From Eubacterium sp. (GTDB lineage Bacteria > Bacillota > Clostridia > Lachnospirales > Lachnospiraceae): 53,825 nucleotides of DNA. The stretch lies in NCBI GenBank assembly GCA_022764265.1, contig JALERO010000088.1:1-53825 (forward strand). Reading direction: 5' to 3'. The notes under the pieces are model-generated. The model ran no database searches and was not told the DNA's origin. It worked only from the letters and a program-made list of their open reading frames with translations. Both the position numbers and the translations under genes were made by a program. Shown here piece after piece: positions 37,162-45,849 of the stretch; within the stretch, counting starts at the first letter, position 1; every line of letters begins with the position of its first letter.

Positions 37162-38280
37162 TTATTCTCCGACTTCCTCTGTTGTGGCCGTCGTCTCCTC
37201 AGAAACCTCTGTTGTCGGATCCGTACGATAATGAATCGTTCCCGGATCAAGGGTTTCTCCTCTGGCCTCATACATTTCTGAAACTGTGACAAGCTGGAAG
37301 CCCTCTGCCTGAAGATCTTTCACAAAACGTTCCACTGCGGCAACATTATATTCATGAATATCATGCAACAGCACTACATCCCCGTCAGTAGCAGTCATTA
37401 CCATTCGATATGTAGCATCTGCATTCTTTGTCTTCCAGTCTTCTGTATCCAAAGACCAGTTCACACAACAAAGATCGTGATTGCCAACGGCTGTCAGAAC
37501 ATCTTTATTGACAGCTCCATATGGCGGACGCATCAATTTCGGGGCAACTCCAATCGCATCTTTTAAAGCATTGATTGAATCGGTTATCTCTGTTTCCAGC
37601 TCTGCGGAAGACAAAGCAGTAAGCTGTTTATGACTGGTTGTATGGGTTGCCACTTCCATTCCCAACTCATATTCTCTCTGAACTACTTCCGGATAGTATC
37701 CGACATTCTGACCCAGGCAGAAAAATGTTGCCTTAGCATAATTTTCTTCCAATGCATCCAGAATCGGCGTTGTCGTCGGTTCATATGGACCGTCATCAAA
37801 GGTAATGGCAACCATCGGCTTTGACGGATCGATTTCCGGGTAAATTCTTAATTCAAACGAAGTTGACAGATCAGAACCATCTGTCGCTTTCGCCGTCACT
37901 GTCACTGTACTCTTCGCTGCTTCCTTTGAAGGGGTAAGTACACCATCTTCCGAAACTTTGACTGCTCCCTTCTCACTGCAGCTCCACTTTAATTCTGTGT
38001 TGGTAGCATTCTTCGGCTCATAAGCAATATCCAGCTTCATTGTCTCTCCGACACGGATGGTTCCCTCCGGAACTCCCACCGAAAGCTTTGTCATCGGAAC
38101 GCTGTTATCTACTTCTTTTTCGGATACCTCGCCCTGCTCTTTTGAAACGTTACTGCTCAGTTTATCAGTAGACGAAGTACCTGTCAGCCTTTTTATAATT
38201 GAAAAAATACCGCATAAAAGTATGATAACAACTACAATCGTAACTGCATATTGTATCAATCTCATTTTATTCTTTTTCAT
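37162..38280 (-). CDS. Polysaccharide deacetylase (NodB) with Ig-like domain
   Basis: A 372-residue membrane-anchored protein. An N-terminal transmembrane helix lies at about residues 10-30. A bacterial Ig-like (Big_2) domain follows at about 64-145, with VGETMKLDIAYEPKNATN. Then comes a NodB deacetylase domain. All five catalytic motifs are visible: TFDDGP, HTTSH, RPPYGA, DTEDW and LLHDIH. It should deacetylate peptidoglycan or another wall glycan outside the cell, which often gives lysozyme resistance. A Thr/Glu-rich C-terminal tail follows. GGAGGAG precedes the ATG. Confidence 0.92.
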   Translation of the reverse strand: MKKNKMRLIQYAVTIVVVIILLCGIFSIIKRLTGTSSTDKLSSNVSKEQGEVSEKEVDNSVPMTKLSVGVPEGTIRVGETMKLDIAYEPKNATNTELKWSCSEKGAVKVSEDGVLTPSKEAAKSTVTVTAKATDGSDLSTSFELRIYPEIDPSKPMVAITFDDGPYEPTTTPILDALEENYAKATFFCLGQNVGYYPEVVQREYELGMEVATHTTSHKQLTALSSAELETEITDSINALKDAIGVAPKLMRPPYGAVNKDVLTAVGNHDLCCVNWSLDTEDWKTKNADATYRMVMTATDGDVVLLHDIHEYNVAAVERFVKDLQAEGFQLVTVSEMYEARGETLDPGTIHYRTDPTTEVSEETTATTEEVGE

Positions 38281-38330
38281 AATCTCCTCCTGATTCCATG
38301 TTCAATGTAAGATTATACCGCTCATTTAAA

Positions 38331-38360
38331 ATAATAGCATAATCTCCCACCTTTCTTCAA
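38331..38360 (-). promoter_or_regulatory. Candidate promoter of the deacetylase gene
   Basis: TTGAAG (38355-38360) and TATTAT (38331-38336) on the minus strand, 18 bases apart. Confidence 0.4.
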
Positions 38361-38381
38361 GTTACGGTGTTTTATGATAAA

Positions 38382-38410
38382 AGGCGAAAACCAAAGAATG
38401 ATTTTCGCCT
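38382..38410 (-). terminator. Terminator of efp
   Basis: AGGCGAAAA (38382-38390) pairs with TTTTCGCCT (38402-38410). On the minus strand the stem is followed by TTTATCATAAA. Confidence 0.7.
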
Positions 38411-38445
38411 GCTTTATGCCTTTTATCTTTACGAAAATAGAAGAA

Positions 38446-39003
38446 TTATACTCTGGATAAGTACTCTCCTGTTCTTGTATCGATTTTTAATTTGTCTCCG
38501 AGGTTAACAAATAACGGAACGTAAACAACTGCACCTGTCTCAACTGTACATGGCTTTGTTGCACCTGTTGCGGTATTACCTTTCTCACCCGGTTCACATT
38601 CTGTTACCTCTAACTCAACAAACAGTGGCGGCTCAACTGCAAAGATATCTCCGTTATGAGAAATCATTTTTACCATATCATTTTCACGGACAAACTTCAG
38701 AGAATCACCGATGGAGTCCTCATTGAGAGCAATCTGGTCAAAGGTCTCAACATCCATGAAGTAATATAAATCACCATCTGTATATAAATACTGCATGTCT
38801 GTTCTCTCAATATGTGCCTGTGGGAACTTCTCTGTAGGACGGAAAGTTTTCTCTACCACACCACTACTCTTAATATTTTTTAACTTTGTTCTAACAAACG
38901 CAGCACCTTTTCCTGGTTTTACATGCTGAAAGTCAATAATCTGATATACATTTCCCTCAATCTCAATTGTTAAACCATTCTTAAAATCGCCTGCAGAAAT
39001 CAT
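38446..39003 (-). CDS. efp: Elongation factor P
   Basis: A 185-residue translation factor that rescues ribosomes stalled at polyproline. The tip loop is [12 protein letters not shown], and Lys32 is the residue equivalent to the modified lysine of other EF-Ps. Three beta-barrel domains are present, with the C-terminal signature [25 protein letters not shown]. Length is standard. GGAGG sits upstream of the ATG. No EpmA/EpmB lysylation genes are nearby, as expected for Gram-positives. It has its own terminator and follows the yqeG gene by 66 bp. Confidence 0.97.
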   Translation of the reverse strand: MISAGDFKNGLTIEIEGNVYQIIDFQHVKPGKGAAFVRTKLKNIKSSGVVEKTFRPTEKFPQAHIERTDMQYLYTDGDLYYFMDVETFDQIALNEDSIGDSLKFVRENDMVKMISHNGDIFAVEPPLFVELEVTECEPGEKGNTATGATKPCTVETGAVVYVPLFVNLGDKLKIDTRTGEYLSRV

Positions 39004-39069
39004 ATCTGAAATCCTCCTTAATAAATATCTAGTAAATCATTCTTATGTCTAATTCTATAATAAAAAGCA

Positions 39070-39585
39070 TCATTTTTCAACTCTTTTTTTCTTCTCATGC
39101 CGAAAATAGAAAAAAAGAACAATTTTTTCCAGATATCTTTTCAGGACGATCTGTATCTCTTCCTTCGGATGAATGGGTTTTACCAAAATTGTATATACTT
39201 CCGCTCTTTTAGCACCAAACACATCTGTAAAAATCTGATCCCCAACAAAAATGGTATTCTGCTTCTTTATTCCCATTTTTCGAATTCCTTCCAAATATCC
39301 TTTTGGAAGAGGTTTTCCCGCTTTATAAATATAAGAAGAGCCCACCTGCTCACAAAAACTTTTTACTCTCGGTTCCTTATTATTGGAAATCAAACAGGTT
39401 TGAAAGCCGATCTCCTTCAATCTCCGAAACAGAGCAATGGCTCTCTCATCTGCCGGAGCTCCATGGGGCACTAAAGTATTATCAATATCAAATAAGACTC
39501 CCCGATATCCCTTATTATACATTTCTTCAAAATCAATCTGATATGTGGATTCCAGATATTCATCCGGATACATCATCTGTAACAT
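39070..39585 (-). CDS. yqeG: YqeG family HAD-IIIA phosphatase
   Basis: A 171-residue HAD superfamily hydrolase. Motif I is LFDIDNTLVPHG with the nucleophile Asp, motif II is LISNN, the conserved lysine is in KAGKPLPKG, and motif III is FVGDQIFTDVFGAKR. Homologues in Bacillus (YqeG) are related to phosphatidylglycerophosphate phosphatases, so a phospholipid role is possible but unproved. The start has AAAGGA. A basic C-terminal tail (RHEKKKRVEK) closes the protein. It lies between sigK and efp, all on one strand. Confidence 0.9.
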   Translation of the reverse strand: MLQMMYPDEYLESTYQIDFEEMYNKGYRGVLFDIDNTLVPHGAPADERAIALFRRLKEIGFQTCLISNNKEPRVKSFCEQVGSSYIYKAGKPLPKGYLEGIRKMGIKKQNTIFVGDQIFTDVFGAKRAEVYTILVKPIHPKEEIQIVLKRYLEKIVLFFYFRHEKKKRVEK

Positions 39586-39631
39586 ATGTCATCCTTTCTC
39601 TTTCGATTTTTTCAAAGTCTATTCTACTGAT

Positions 39632-40261
39632 TCACAACTTTTGGTCACAACAGCTTTTTAATTTTTCCAGGGCTCTTTTTTCAATCCGACTCACATAAGA
39701 GCGAGAAATTCCCATAGATGCTGCCACTTCCTTTTGCGTCTGTGGTCTGTTCCCTCTAAGACCATATCTTTTTATAATGATTTCCTGTTCTCTTTCTTCT
39801 TCCAGATATCCAATCATTTCATCCAGATGATTCAGATAGTACTGATGTAAGAATTGTTCAATCATCGTCGCCTCATCGGTACAGATTATATCCAGAAGGC
39901 TGATATGATTTCCCTCCGGATCTGTTCCGATCGGCTCATAGAGCGAAACTTCCCGCAGGAGTTTTTTTTCCTGGCGCAACATCATCAGCAATTCATTTTC
40001 AATACATCTGGCCGCATATGTGACCAGTCTGCCACCTTTGTTTTCATCAAAAGTATTGACAGCCTTTATAAGTCCAATGGTTCCAATGGAAATTAAATCG
40101 TCCAGGTCCCGGTCCTGAGAATTATATTTTTTCACGATGTGTGCAACCAGTCTCAGATTATGTTCAATCAGTTTTTCTTTAGCCGTTTCATCTCCATTAC
40201 GGTACATTTTAAGATAATACTTTTCTTCTTCCGCCTTTAAAGGCTTTTTAAATGACCGCAT
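39632..40261 (-). CDS. sigK: Sporulation sigma factor SigK
   Basis: A 209-residue sigma-70 family factor. Region 2 contains LIEHNLRLVAHIVKKY, DLISIGTIGLIKAVNTF and the -10 recognition VTYAARCIENELLMMLR. Region 4 has RPQTQKEVAASMGISRSYVSRIEKRAL, given for its helix-turn-helix. These match SigK, the late mother-cell factor, most closely. The start at 40261 has GGAG six bases upstream. An in-frame stop lies 27 bases further up, so there is no room for the membrane pro-sequence found in Bacillus. The gene is also uninterrupted by a skin element. SigE is a less likely alternative. Confidence 0.85.
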   Translation of the reverse strand: MRSFKKPLKAEEEKYYLKMYRNGDETAKEKLIEHNLRLVAHIVKKYNSQDRDLDDLISIGTIGLIKAVNTFDENKGGRLVTYAARCIENELLMMLRQEKKLLREVSLYEPIGTDPEGNHISLLDIICTDEATMIEQFLHQYYLNHLDEMIGYLEEEREQEIIIKRYGLRGNRPQTQKEVAASMGISRSYVSRIEKRALEKLKSCCDQKL

Positions 40262-40319
40262 GTATAGCTCCGAAACCCGTGTTCTCTACATTATATGCAT
40301 TACAGGATGGCCATTGTTC

Positions 40320-41543
40320 CTATTCTTTTCGGCGCAGCAAATACCCCGGTTCCAGCTTTTCACCGAAGTCGATCCATATCTCCTGTTTTGGATGAGGAGC
40401 TGATTCCACCGGTTCTCTGTTCTCATCTTCCATTGCCAGTACTTTTAACACTTTATTTGTTCCATCGGGAATCATCACTTCAATTTCTTCCCCTACTGAG
40501 AACTTATTTCGCTGATAAATTTTGTGATATCCCCGCTCGTCAATATCCTGAACAATTCCGATATACGTATATTCTTTGATATAAGTGTTCGCATCATAAA
40601 TCTGTGAATTTTCATCCGTCTTTCCATAATAGAAACCGGTTGTAAACTGACGATAGGTGCATTTTGCAATTTCTTCGCGATAATAATCCAGATTCTGCTG
40701 GAATAATTCCGGTGATTTTTTATAATCATCGATGGCTCTCCGATAGGTTCTGGTCACAGCAGCCACATAGAGAGCGGTTTTCATCCTTCCTTCAATCTTA
40801 AAACTATCAACGCCTGCCTCAATGAGATCCGGTACATGCTCAATCATACACAAATCTTTTGAATTAAATATATAGGTTCCTCTCTCATTTTCCTCCACCG
40901 GAAGAAATTCTCCCGGACGGCTCTCTTCCATCACATAATATTTCCAGCGACAAGGATGCGTACAGGCTCCCATATTTGCATTCCGACCGGTAAAATAGTT
41001 GCTGAGCAGACATCGTCCGGAATGAGAAATACACATTGCCCCATGGATAAATGCTTCTATCTCCATATCCTCAGGGATATGTTCGCGAATTTCAGCAATT
41101 TCTTTCAGAGACAATTCCCTGGCTGCCACCACCCGGCTGGCTCCCAGATTATACCAGAAATTATAAGTGGCATAATTGGTACTGTTGGCCTGAGTACTGA
41201 TATGAATCTGAATCTCCGGGCATTCTTCTTTTGCAATGGTAAAAACTCCCGGATCTGATATAATCAGAGCATCCGGCTTCATTGCTCGAAGGGATCTGAA
41301 ATAATCATGAATTCCTTCCAGATCTTCATTATGTGCCACGATATTTGCTGTCACAAATACCTTTACACCATGTTGGTGGGCAAACCGGATTCCTTCTTCC
41401 ATATCTTTTTCTGAGAAATTTTTGGCTTTTGCCCGAAGTCCATACATTTCTCCTCCTATATAAACGGCATCCGCCCCATATAAAACAGCTGTCTTTAGCA
41501 CCTCAAGGCTGCTTGCCGGTATCAATAATTCTGTTTCCCTCAT
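40320..41543 (-). CDS. U32 family peptidase / tRNA hydroxylation protein (TrhP-like)
   Basis: About 407 residues. The U32 signature EAFIHGAMCISHSGRCLLSN is near residues 164-183, and HPCRWKYYV supplies further conserved cysteines. The barrel starts TELLIPASSLEVLKTAVLYGADAVYIGG in the usual way. In B. subtilis and E. coli, members of this family make 5-hydroxyuridine at tRNA position 34, and here the adjacent upstream gene is a TrmR-like methyltransferase that would methylate it. I therefore favour TrhP function over proteolysis. ATG 41543 is chosen for GGAGG at five bases. ATGs at 41546 and 41555 are alternatives. The gene is coupled to the methyltransferase gene. Confidence 0.86.
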   Translation of the reverse strand: MRETELLIPASSLEVLKTAVLYGADAVYIGGEMYGLRAKAKNFSEKDMEEGIRFAHQHGVKVFVTANIVAHNEDLEGIHDYFRSLRAMKPDALIISDPGVFTIAKEECPEIQIHISTQANSTNYATYNFWYNLGASRVVAARELSLKEIAEIREHIPEDMEIEAFIHGAMCISHSGRCLLSNYFTGRNANMGACTHPCRWKYYVMEESRPGEFLPVEENERGTYIFNSKDLCMIEHVPDLIEAGVDSFKIEGRMKTALYVAAVTRTYRRAIDDYKKSPELFQQNLDYYREEIAKCTYRQFTTGFYYGKTDENSQIYDANTYIKEYTYIGIVQDIDERGYHKIYQRNKFSVGEEIEVMIPDGTNKVLKVLAMEDENREPVESAPHPKQEIWIDFGEKLEPGYLLRRKE

Positions 41544-41554
41544 CATTTCCTCCA

Positions 41555-42199
41555 TTATTTTCGGACACTAATGGTCATTCCATCTCCTGTCTCCAGTATA
41601 ACTGTATCTAATTCATCATTATGAGTGAGCACATACAAATATTCTCTCATCCGATTGTGGATGGTATGATTTCTTCTTCGAATTCCATAACGAGACTCAA
41701 ATATATCTCCATCCTGCAGAACGTTATCTGAAACAAGAATGCCCCCTGATGGCAACAGCCGCAGGATGTCCGGCAGAAAATGAATATATTGTCCTTTTGC
41801 CGCATCCATAAAAATAAAGTCATAATAGCCATCGAGTTCTTTCAGAATATCTGCAGCATCTCCTTCTAACAGATGGATTTTTCCTTCCATTCCTGCCATT
41901 TTGATATTCTCTTTTGCTCTCACAATTCTCGGTGGATAATTTTCGATTGTAGTTATTTCTGTCTCTGAAGAAGAGCATTCACCCATAAAAACCGAAGAAA
42001 ATCCTATGGCTGTACCAACCTCAAGAATCCTCTCCGGTTTTTTCATTTTTAATAATATTCTGAGAAGCTCCTGTGTTCCTTTTCGAATGATGGGAACATG
42101 ATCTCTTTTCGCCTCTTTTTCGATTTCTTTTAACGCATCCGAACCCGAGTCTACATCAAAGGATCGGATGAAATCTTCAATTCTTTCCTTGGATATCAT
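41555..42199 (-). CDS. SAM-dependent O-methyltransferase (TrmR-like)
   Basis: A 214-residue class I methyltransferase of the COMT-like family. Motif I is ILEVGTAIGFSSVFMGE, the acidic loop is ITTIENYPPR, and the metal/catalytic region is DFIFMDAAKGQY followed by LVSDNVLQDGD. The gene shares a TAATG stop/start overlap with the MltG-like gene upstream and lies right before the U32 gene. The same order is known in Bacillus (mltG-like, yrrM, yrrN/yrrO), where YrrM is TrmR, forming 5-methoxyuridine at tRNA U34. The RNA role here is inferred from this context. GGAGGAG precedes the ATG. Confidence 0.85.
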   Translation of the reverse strand: MISKERIEDFIRSFDVDSGSDALKEIEKEAKRDHVPIIRKGTQELLRILLKMKKPERILEVGTAIGFSSVFMGECSSSETEITTIENYPPRIVRAKENIKMAGMEGKIHLLEGDAADILKELDGYYDFIFMDAAKGQYIHFLPDILRLLPSGGILVSDNVLQDGDIFESRYGIRRRNHTIHNRMREYLYVLTHNDELDTVILETGDGMTISVRK

Positions 42200-42561
42200 T
42201 ATGATGTCTCCTCCCTGCCGGTCAGTATTCGTAAAATTTCCGAAGGTTTCTGAGAAGATTGCACCACATATTCTCCTGACCGTATATTTTCATATCCTTC
42301 CATACAGCGAAGAGCCAATGCAAATACATAAGGATCATCAACAATCTTCTGTTTTGCAAGTTTTCTGGAAATATCCAGAAGCGATTCACCTTCTTCTACC
42401 GTCAAAACAATTTCCTTCGCAACCTCCGGTCTGTCTTTGGCCTGATCTGCAAAAACAAGATATCCAAATTGTCTAGTCTGAACAAACAGATACACAAGAA
42501 GGAGTACAACAAATATATAGAATAATATCTTCACCAAAAATTGCAACGCTTTTTTTGTCAT
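42199..42561 (-). CDS. Truncated MltG-like membrane protein
   Basis: A 120-residue protein with one N-terminal membrane helix (about 10-30). A short domain follows with LTVEEGESLLDISRKLAKQKIV and SGEYVVQSSQKPSEILRILTGR. This corresponds to the LysM-like part of endolytic transglycosylase MltG (YceG). The catalytic YceG domain with its essential glutamate is absent, so it is much shorter than true MltG (over 300 residues). It is not obviously a recent truncation, since the same short form precedes trmR-type genes elsewhere in my recollection. The ATG at 42561 has GGGAG. Confidence 0.72.
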   Translation of the reverse strand: MTKKALQFLVKILFYIFVVLLLVYLFVQTRQFGYLVFADQAKDRPEVAKEIVLTVEEGESLLDISRKLAKQKIVDDPYVFALALRCMEGYENIRSGEYVVQSSQKPSEILRILTGREETS

Positions 42562-42607
42562 ATTGTTGTACTCCCTTCTCTTTTCCTCTGTAATTATTCC
42601 TGAGACA

Positions 42608-42994
42608 TCATTGATTCTGATCCATATATGATACATCCAGATTTACCTTTAAGGCAATTCTGTCATATATTTTTCGCATCAACTTGCAGATTCGTTGTTC
42701 TGAAGTAAGGAAATCCATAACTACGGATTCCATCAAAATGTTTTTATACTGAAGCTGCAGTTCTTCCGCTTTCTCATAATAATGCTCATCTTTTTCAAGC
42801 TGAAGCTCAATATTTTTTAATCGAAATTCGTTTAACTGCTGATAGACTTCCGGCTGTTCCTTCAATGCTGCCAGATGTTTTTTATATCTGCGATATCCAT
42901 CTGTCTTACAAAGCAATTCCGCCAGTTCATCAGTTATATTTAAAATCTCCTCTTCGTCCGGAAATACTCCATACTCCTTTTCTTCTGACTGCAT
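42608..42994 (-). CDS. YlbF/YmcA family protein
   Basis: A 128-residue, largely helical protein. The pattern LLCKTDGYRRYKKHLAALKEQPEVYQQLNEFRLKN, named by its key residues, and a later LMESVVMDFLTSEQRIC match the YlbF family (DUF964). In B. subtilis YlbF, YmcA and YaaT form the Y-complex that steers RNase Y in mRNA processing. Here the gene starts 12 bp after the RNase J gene, so a role in RNA turnover is a reasonable inference. AAGGAG precedes the ATG. The stop is TGA. Confidence 0.78.
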   Translation of the reverse strand: MQSEEKEYGVFPDEEEILNITDELAELLCKTDGYRRYKKHLAALKEQPEVYQQLNEFRLKNIELQLEKDEHYYEKAEELQLQYKNILMESVVMDFLTSEQRICKLMRKIYDRIALKVNLDVSYMDQNQ

Positions 42995-43006
42995 CGTTTA
43001 TGCTCC

Positions 43007-44671
43007 TTATACTTCCATAATAATCGGAAGAATCATTGGACTTCTCTTCATCTTCTTCCAGATGTAATCTCCCAGATCGTCACGGATTGCCGTCTTGATT
43101 CTGGTCCAATCTGTAATTTTTTTCGTATTGCAGCGGTCAAGTGTATCTCTCACCACATTTCTGGCTTCTTCCATCAGCTGTTCACTTTCTCTGACATAAA
43201 CAAATCCTCTCGAAACAATGTCGGGACCTGCCAGAAGCATATTATTATAACGGTCAAGAGTAACTACTACAATAAATAAACCATTCTGGGAAAGATGCTG
43301 ACGGTCACGAAGAACGATATTGCCCACATCACCAACACCGAGACCATCCACAAGAATTCCCTGTGCCGGTACTCTTCCAATAACTGCAGCATTTTCTTTG
43401 GAAAGTGCCAACACATCACCGGACTGTAAAATGATGACATTCTCTTTTGGTACTCCCATCTCTATGGCAAGATCTTTATGTCGTTTTAAATGACGATATT
43501 CTCCGTGTACCGGAATGGAATACTGTGGCTTTGTCAGAGTATAAATCAGCTTAATTTCTTCCTGGCAGGCATGTCCGGAGACATGAGTATCCTGGAAAAT
43601 AACCCTTGCACCTTTTTTGGCCAGTTCATTCATAACCTTGGATACCGCTTTTTCATTACCTGGTATCGGATGGGAACTGAAAATGATCACATCCCCCGGC
43701 TTGATTGATACTTTGCGGTGTGTAGATGCTGCCATTCTGCTGAGAGCTGCCATAGTCTCTCCCTGACTTCCCGTCGTAATGAGTACAATCTGTTCATCAA
43801 CATAATTCCGCATTTCCTCAATATCAATAAGTGTGTTATCCGGAATTTTGATATATCCTAATTCAGCCGCCGTCGATATGGTATTCACCATACTTCTTCC
43901 TTCTACGACTACTTTTTTGCCGTATTTGCAGGCACAGTTCATAATCTGCTGTACTCTGTCAACATTTGACGCAAAAGTTGCCACAATAATTCTGTGGTCT
44001 TTGTTTTCATCAAACAAATGATTGAGTGTTCTGCCGACAGTTCTCTCAGAAGGAGTGTACCCTTCCCGTTCCACATTGGTACTGTCACACATTAACGCCA
44101 GAACACCTTTTTTGCCCAGCTCTGCAAATCGTCCCAAATCAATGGCATCACCATAAACCGGTGTATAGTCAATCTTAAAATCTCCGGTGTGGACGATAAT
44201 CCCCGCCGGTGTATATATCGCCAGAGCTGCCGCATCACTGATACTGTGATTGGTCTTGATAAATTCAATACGGAAGCATCCTAAATTAATAGATTGTCCG
44301 TGTTTTATTACTTTTCTTCTTGTGGATTTTAAAAGGTTGTGTTCCTTCAGTTTATTTTCGATAAGGCCCATTGTCAGCTTAGTCGCATAAACAGGCATGT
44401 TTAATTCTTTCAGCGCATAAGGAATAGCACCGATATGATCTTCATGTCCATGTGTGATCACAAGACCTTTCACCTTCGATGCATTCTCCTTTAAATAAGT
44501 GATATCCGGTATTACTAAATCTATTCCCAACATCTCTTCGTCCGGAAAAGCCAGACCACAATCTACCACAATAATACTGTCCTCATACTCAAATGCAGTA
44601 ATATTCATTCCGATCTGCTCTAATCCGCCGAGAGGTATTATCTTCACCGACTGATTTCCCGCTGCTTTCAA
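43007..44671 (-). CDS. rnj: Ribonuclease J
   Basis: A 554-residue metallo-beta-lactamase/beta-CASP ribonuclease with 5'-exo and endo activity in mRNA decay. The zinc motif is VITHGHEDHIGAIPYAL (about residues 72-88). Further ligands are in VHTGDFKIDYTP and MCDSTN. The beta-CASP motif and the C-terminal VSGHACQEEIKLIYTLTKP with PVHGEYRH are present. The start is TTG at 44671, with a strong GGAGG seven bases upstream. No ATG is suitably placed. Length is normal. It leads the run toward ylbF, mltG-like, trmR-like and U32. Confidence 0.95.
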   Translation of the reverse strand: MKAAGNQSVKIIPLGGLEQIGMNITAFEYEDSIIVVDCGLAFPDEEMLGIDLVIPDITYLKENASKVKGLVITHGHEDHIGAIPYALKELNMPVYATKLTMGLIENKLKEHNLLKSTRRKVIKHGQSINLGCFRIEFIKTNHSISDAAALAIYTPAGIIVHTGDFKIDYTPVYGDAIDLGRFAELGKKGVLALMCDSTNVEREGYTPSERTVGRTLNHLFDENKDHRIIVATFASNVDRVQQIMNCACKYGKKVVVEGRSMVNTISTAAELGYIKIPDNTLIDIEEMRNYVDEQIVLITTGSQGETMAALSRMAASTHRKVSIKPGDVIIFSSHPIPGNEKAVSKVMNELAKKGARVIFQDTHVSGHACQEEIKLIYTLTKPQYSIPVHGEYRHLKRHKDLAIEMGVPKENVIILQSGDVLALSKENAAVIGRVPAQGILVDGLGVGDVGNIVLRDRQHLSQNGLFIVVVTLDRYNNMLLAGPDIVSRGFVYVRESEQLMEEARNVVRDTLDRCNTKKITDWTRIKTAIRDDLGDYIWKKMKRSPMILPIIMEV

Positions 44672-44782
44672 GTTTCTACCTCCGTTCTGATTTTGTAAAT
44701 TAACGATCAGTCCGGCGTCTGCGCAGCTATCCCATATTCTGTTCTATTCTCCGGATCTTGCTGCATGACAGCCGGAGGAAAG

Positions 44783-45064
44783 TTATTCTACCTCTAAATC
44801 CATATCATCAATTAATTGTTCAAATATTTTAGAAACTGACGATAATTCTGTCTCGTCTTCAACCATCTCATAGGCATTCATTTCGCCTTCCTCTTCCTGA
44901 GTACTTTCTTTCATGATGTAAACCACTGTTTCATCCTGATCTTCTTCCTCTTCTTCTGCTACCAGCAGATAGTTGATTCCGTTGATTCTTGTCTGCTCTA
45001 TAATACAGAATTCGACCTCCGAACCATCATCCGTCAGAAATGGAATACTTTCATATTTTTTCAT
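44783..45064 (-). CDS. DUF1292 domain protein
   Basis: A 93-residue very acidic protein. IPFLTDDGSEVEFCIIEQTRINGINYLLVAE, a beta-rich start, and EEEEEDQDETVVYIMKE match the DUF1292 (YrzB) family. Function is unknown. It is the third gene of the conserved set ireB-ruvX-DUF1292. AAAGAGG precedes the ATG. The stretch up to the RNase J start holds only a weak CTCCGG/CCGGAG hairpin. Confidence 0.88.
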   Translation of the reverse strand: MKKYESIPFLTDDGSEVEFCIIEQTRINGINYLLVAEEEEEDQDETVVYIMKESTQEEEGEMNAYEMVEDETELSSVSKIFEQLIDDMDLEVE

Positions 45065-45092
45065 ATTAACCTCTTTCTTCCGCTCTTCCGTT

Positions 45093-45536
45093 CTAAAATT
45101 GTCTTTCCGGAATTGGATGGGAATCCATATAACTTTGTAATATCAGAGTTGCCGCCATCCAGTCAATTCGTTCTTTGCGGTTCTCTCTTCGCACTCCTCC
45201 ACTTTGAAGAATACGTTCTGATTCCATCGTCGTCAATCTTTCATCCCATAAAATAACCTGCAATCCCGTTCTGCGTTCCAGCATGGCCTGAAATTCCATT
45301 GTTTCCTCTGCCCGCTGCCCCAGTGTATTATTCATATTCTTTGGTAATCCAAGCACAATCTTTTCAACTTCATATTCTTTGATTAGCGATTCAATTCGTG
45401 CCAATGTCTGCCTCAGTTTTTTATTTGACTTCCTGGTTACCGTCTCCACTCCCTGTGCTGTAATACCCAAAGCATCACTCACAGCAACACCGACAGTCTT
45501 TGTCCCATAGTCAAGTCCCATCCAACGTTCTTTCAT
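45093..45536 (-). CDS. ruvX: Holliday junction resolvase-like / pre-16S rRNA nuclease (RuvX/YqgF)
   Basis: A 147-residue RNase H-fold protein. It opens [17 protein letters not shown] with the first catalytic Asp. [18 protein letters not shown] supplies the middle motif, and [15 protein letters not shown] with [16 protein letters not shown] supplies the other acidic residues. In E. coli it acts in 16S rRNA 5' maturation, and a Holliday-junction role is also proposed. It starts 2 bp after ireB, with a weak ribosome binding site, suggesting translational coupling. Confidence 0.94.
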   Translation of the reverse strand: MKERWMGLDYGTKTVGVAVSDALGITAQGVETVTRKSNKKLRQTLARIESLIKEYEVEKIVLGLPKNMNNTLGQRAEETMEFQAMLERRTGLQVILWDERLTTMESERILQSGGVRRENRKERIDWMAATLILQSYMDSHPIPERQF

Positions 45537-45538
45537 TC

Positions 45539-45796
45539 TTACTTCAACTGAGTATCAATATAATTTTCAAAGAGGACTTCTAAAATCTCATCTCTCTCCA
45601 CTTTCATGATCAGACTTCTGGCATTTTTATGACTGGTAATATAAGTCGGGTCTCCGGACATAATATAACCTACAATCTGATTGACCGGATTATAGCCTTT
45701 TTCTTTTAATGCTTCATATACATCTTTTAAGATAGAAGCAACGTCATATTCCTGTTCTTTGACCACCTGAAAAAACTGTGTATTATTTCTACCCAT
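45539..45796 (-). CDS. ireB: IreB family regulatory phosphoprotein
   Basis: An 85-residue protein (DUF965) with the family's [20 protein letters not shown] and [14 protein letters not shown]. In Enterococcus IreB is phosphorylated by the PASTA kinase IreK and controls cephalosporin tolerance. The phosphorylated threonine region lies near the N-terminus, NNTQFF here. AGGAGG precedes the ATG. It heads the ireB-ruvX-DUF1292 set, as in other Firmicutes. alaS, the usual upstream neighbour, is replaced by mtaB. Confidence 0.94.
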   Translation of the reverse strand: MGRNNTQFFQVVKEQEYDVASILKDVYEALKEKGYNPVNQIVGYIMSGDPTYITSHKNARSLIMKVERDEILEVLFENYIDTQLK

Positions 45797-45849
45797 GTTT
45801 ACCTCCTTTTACAGATTTGCACTCGTAATACATTTTACTATGAGTTAGA

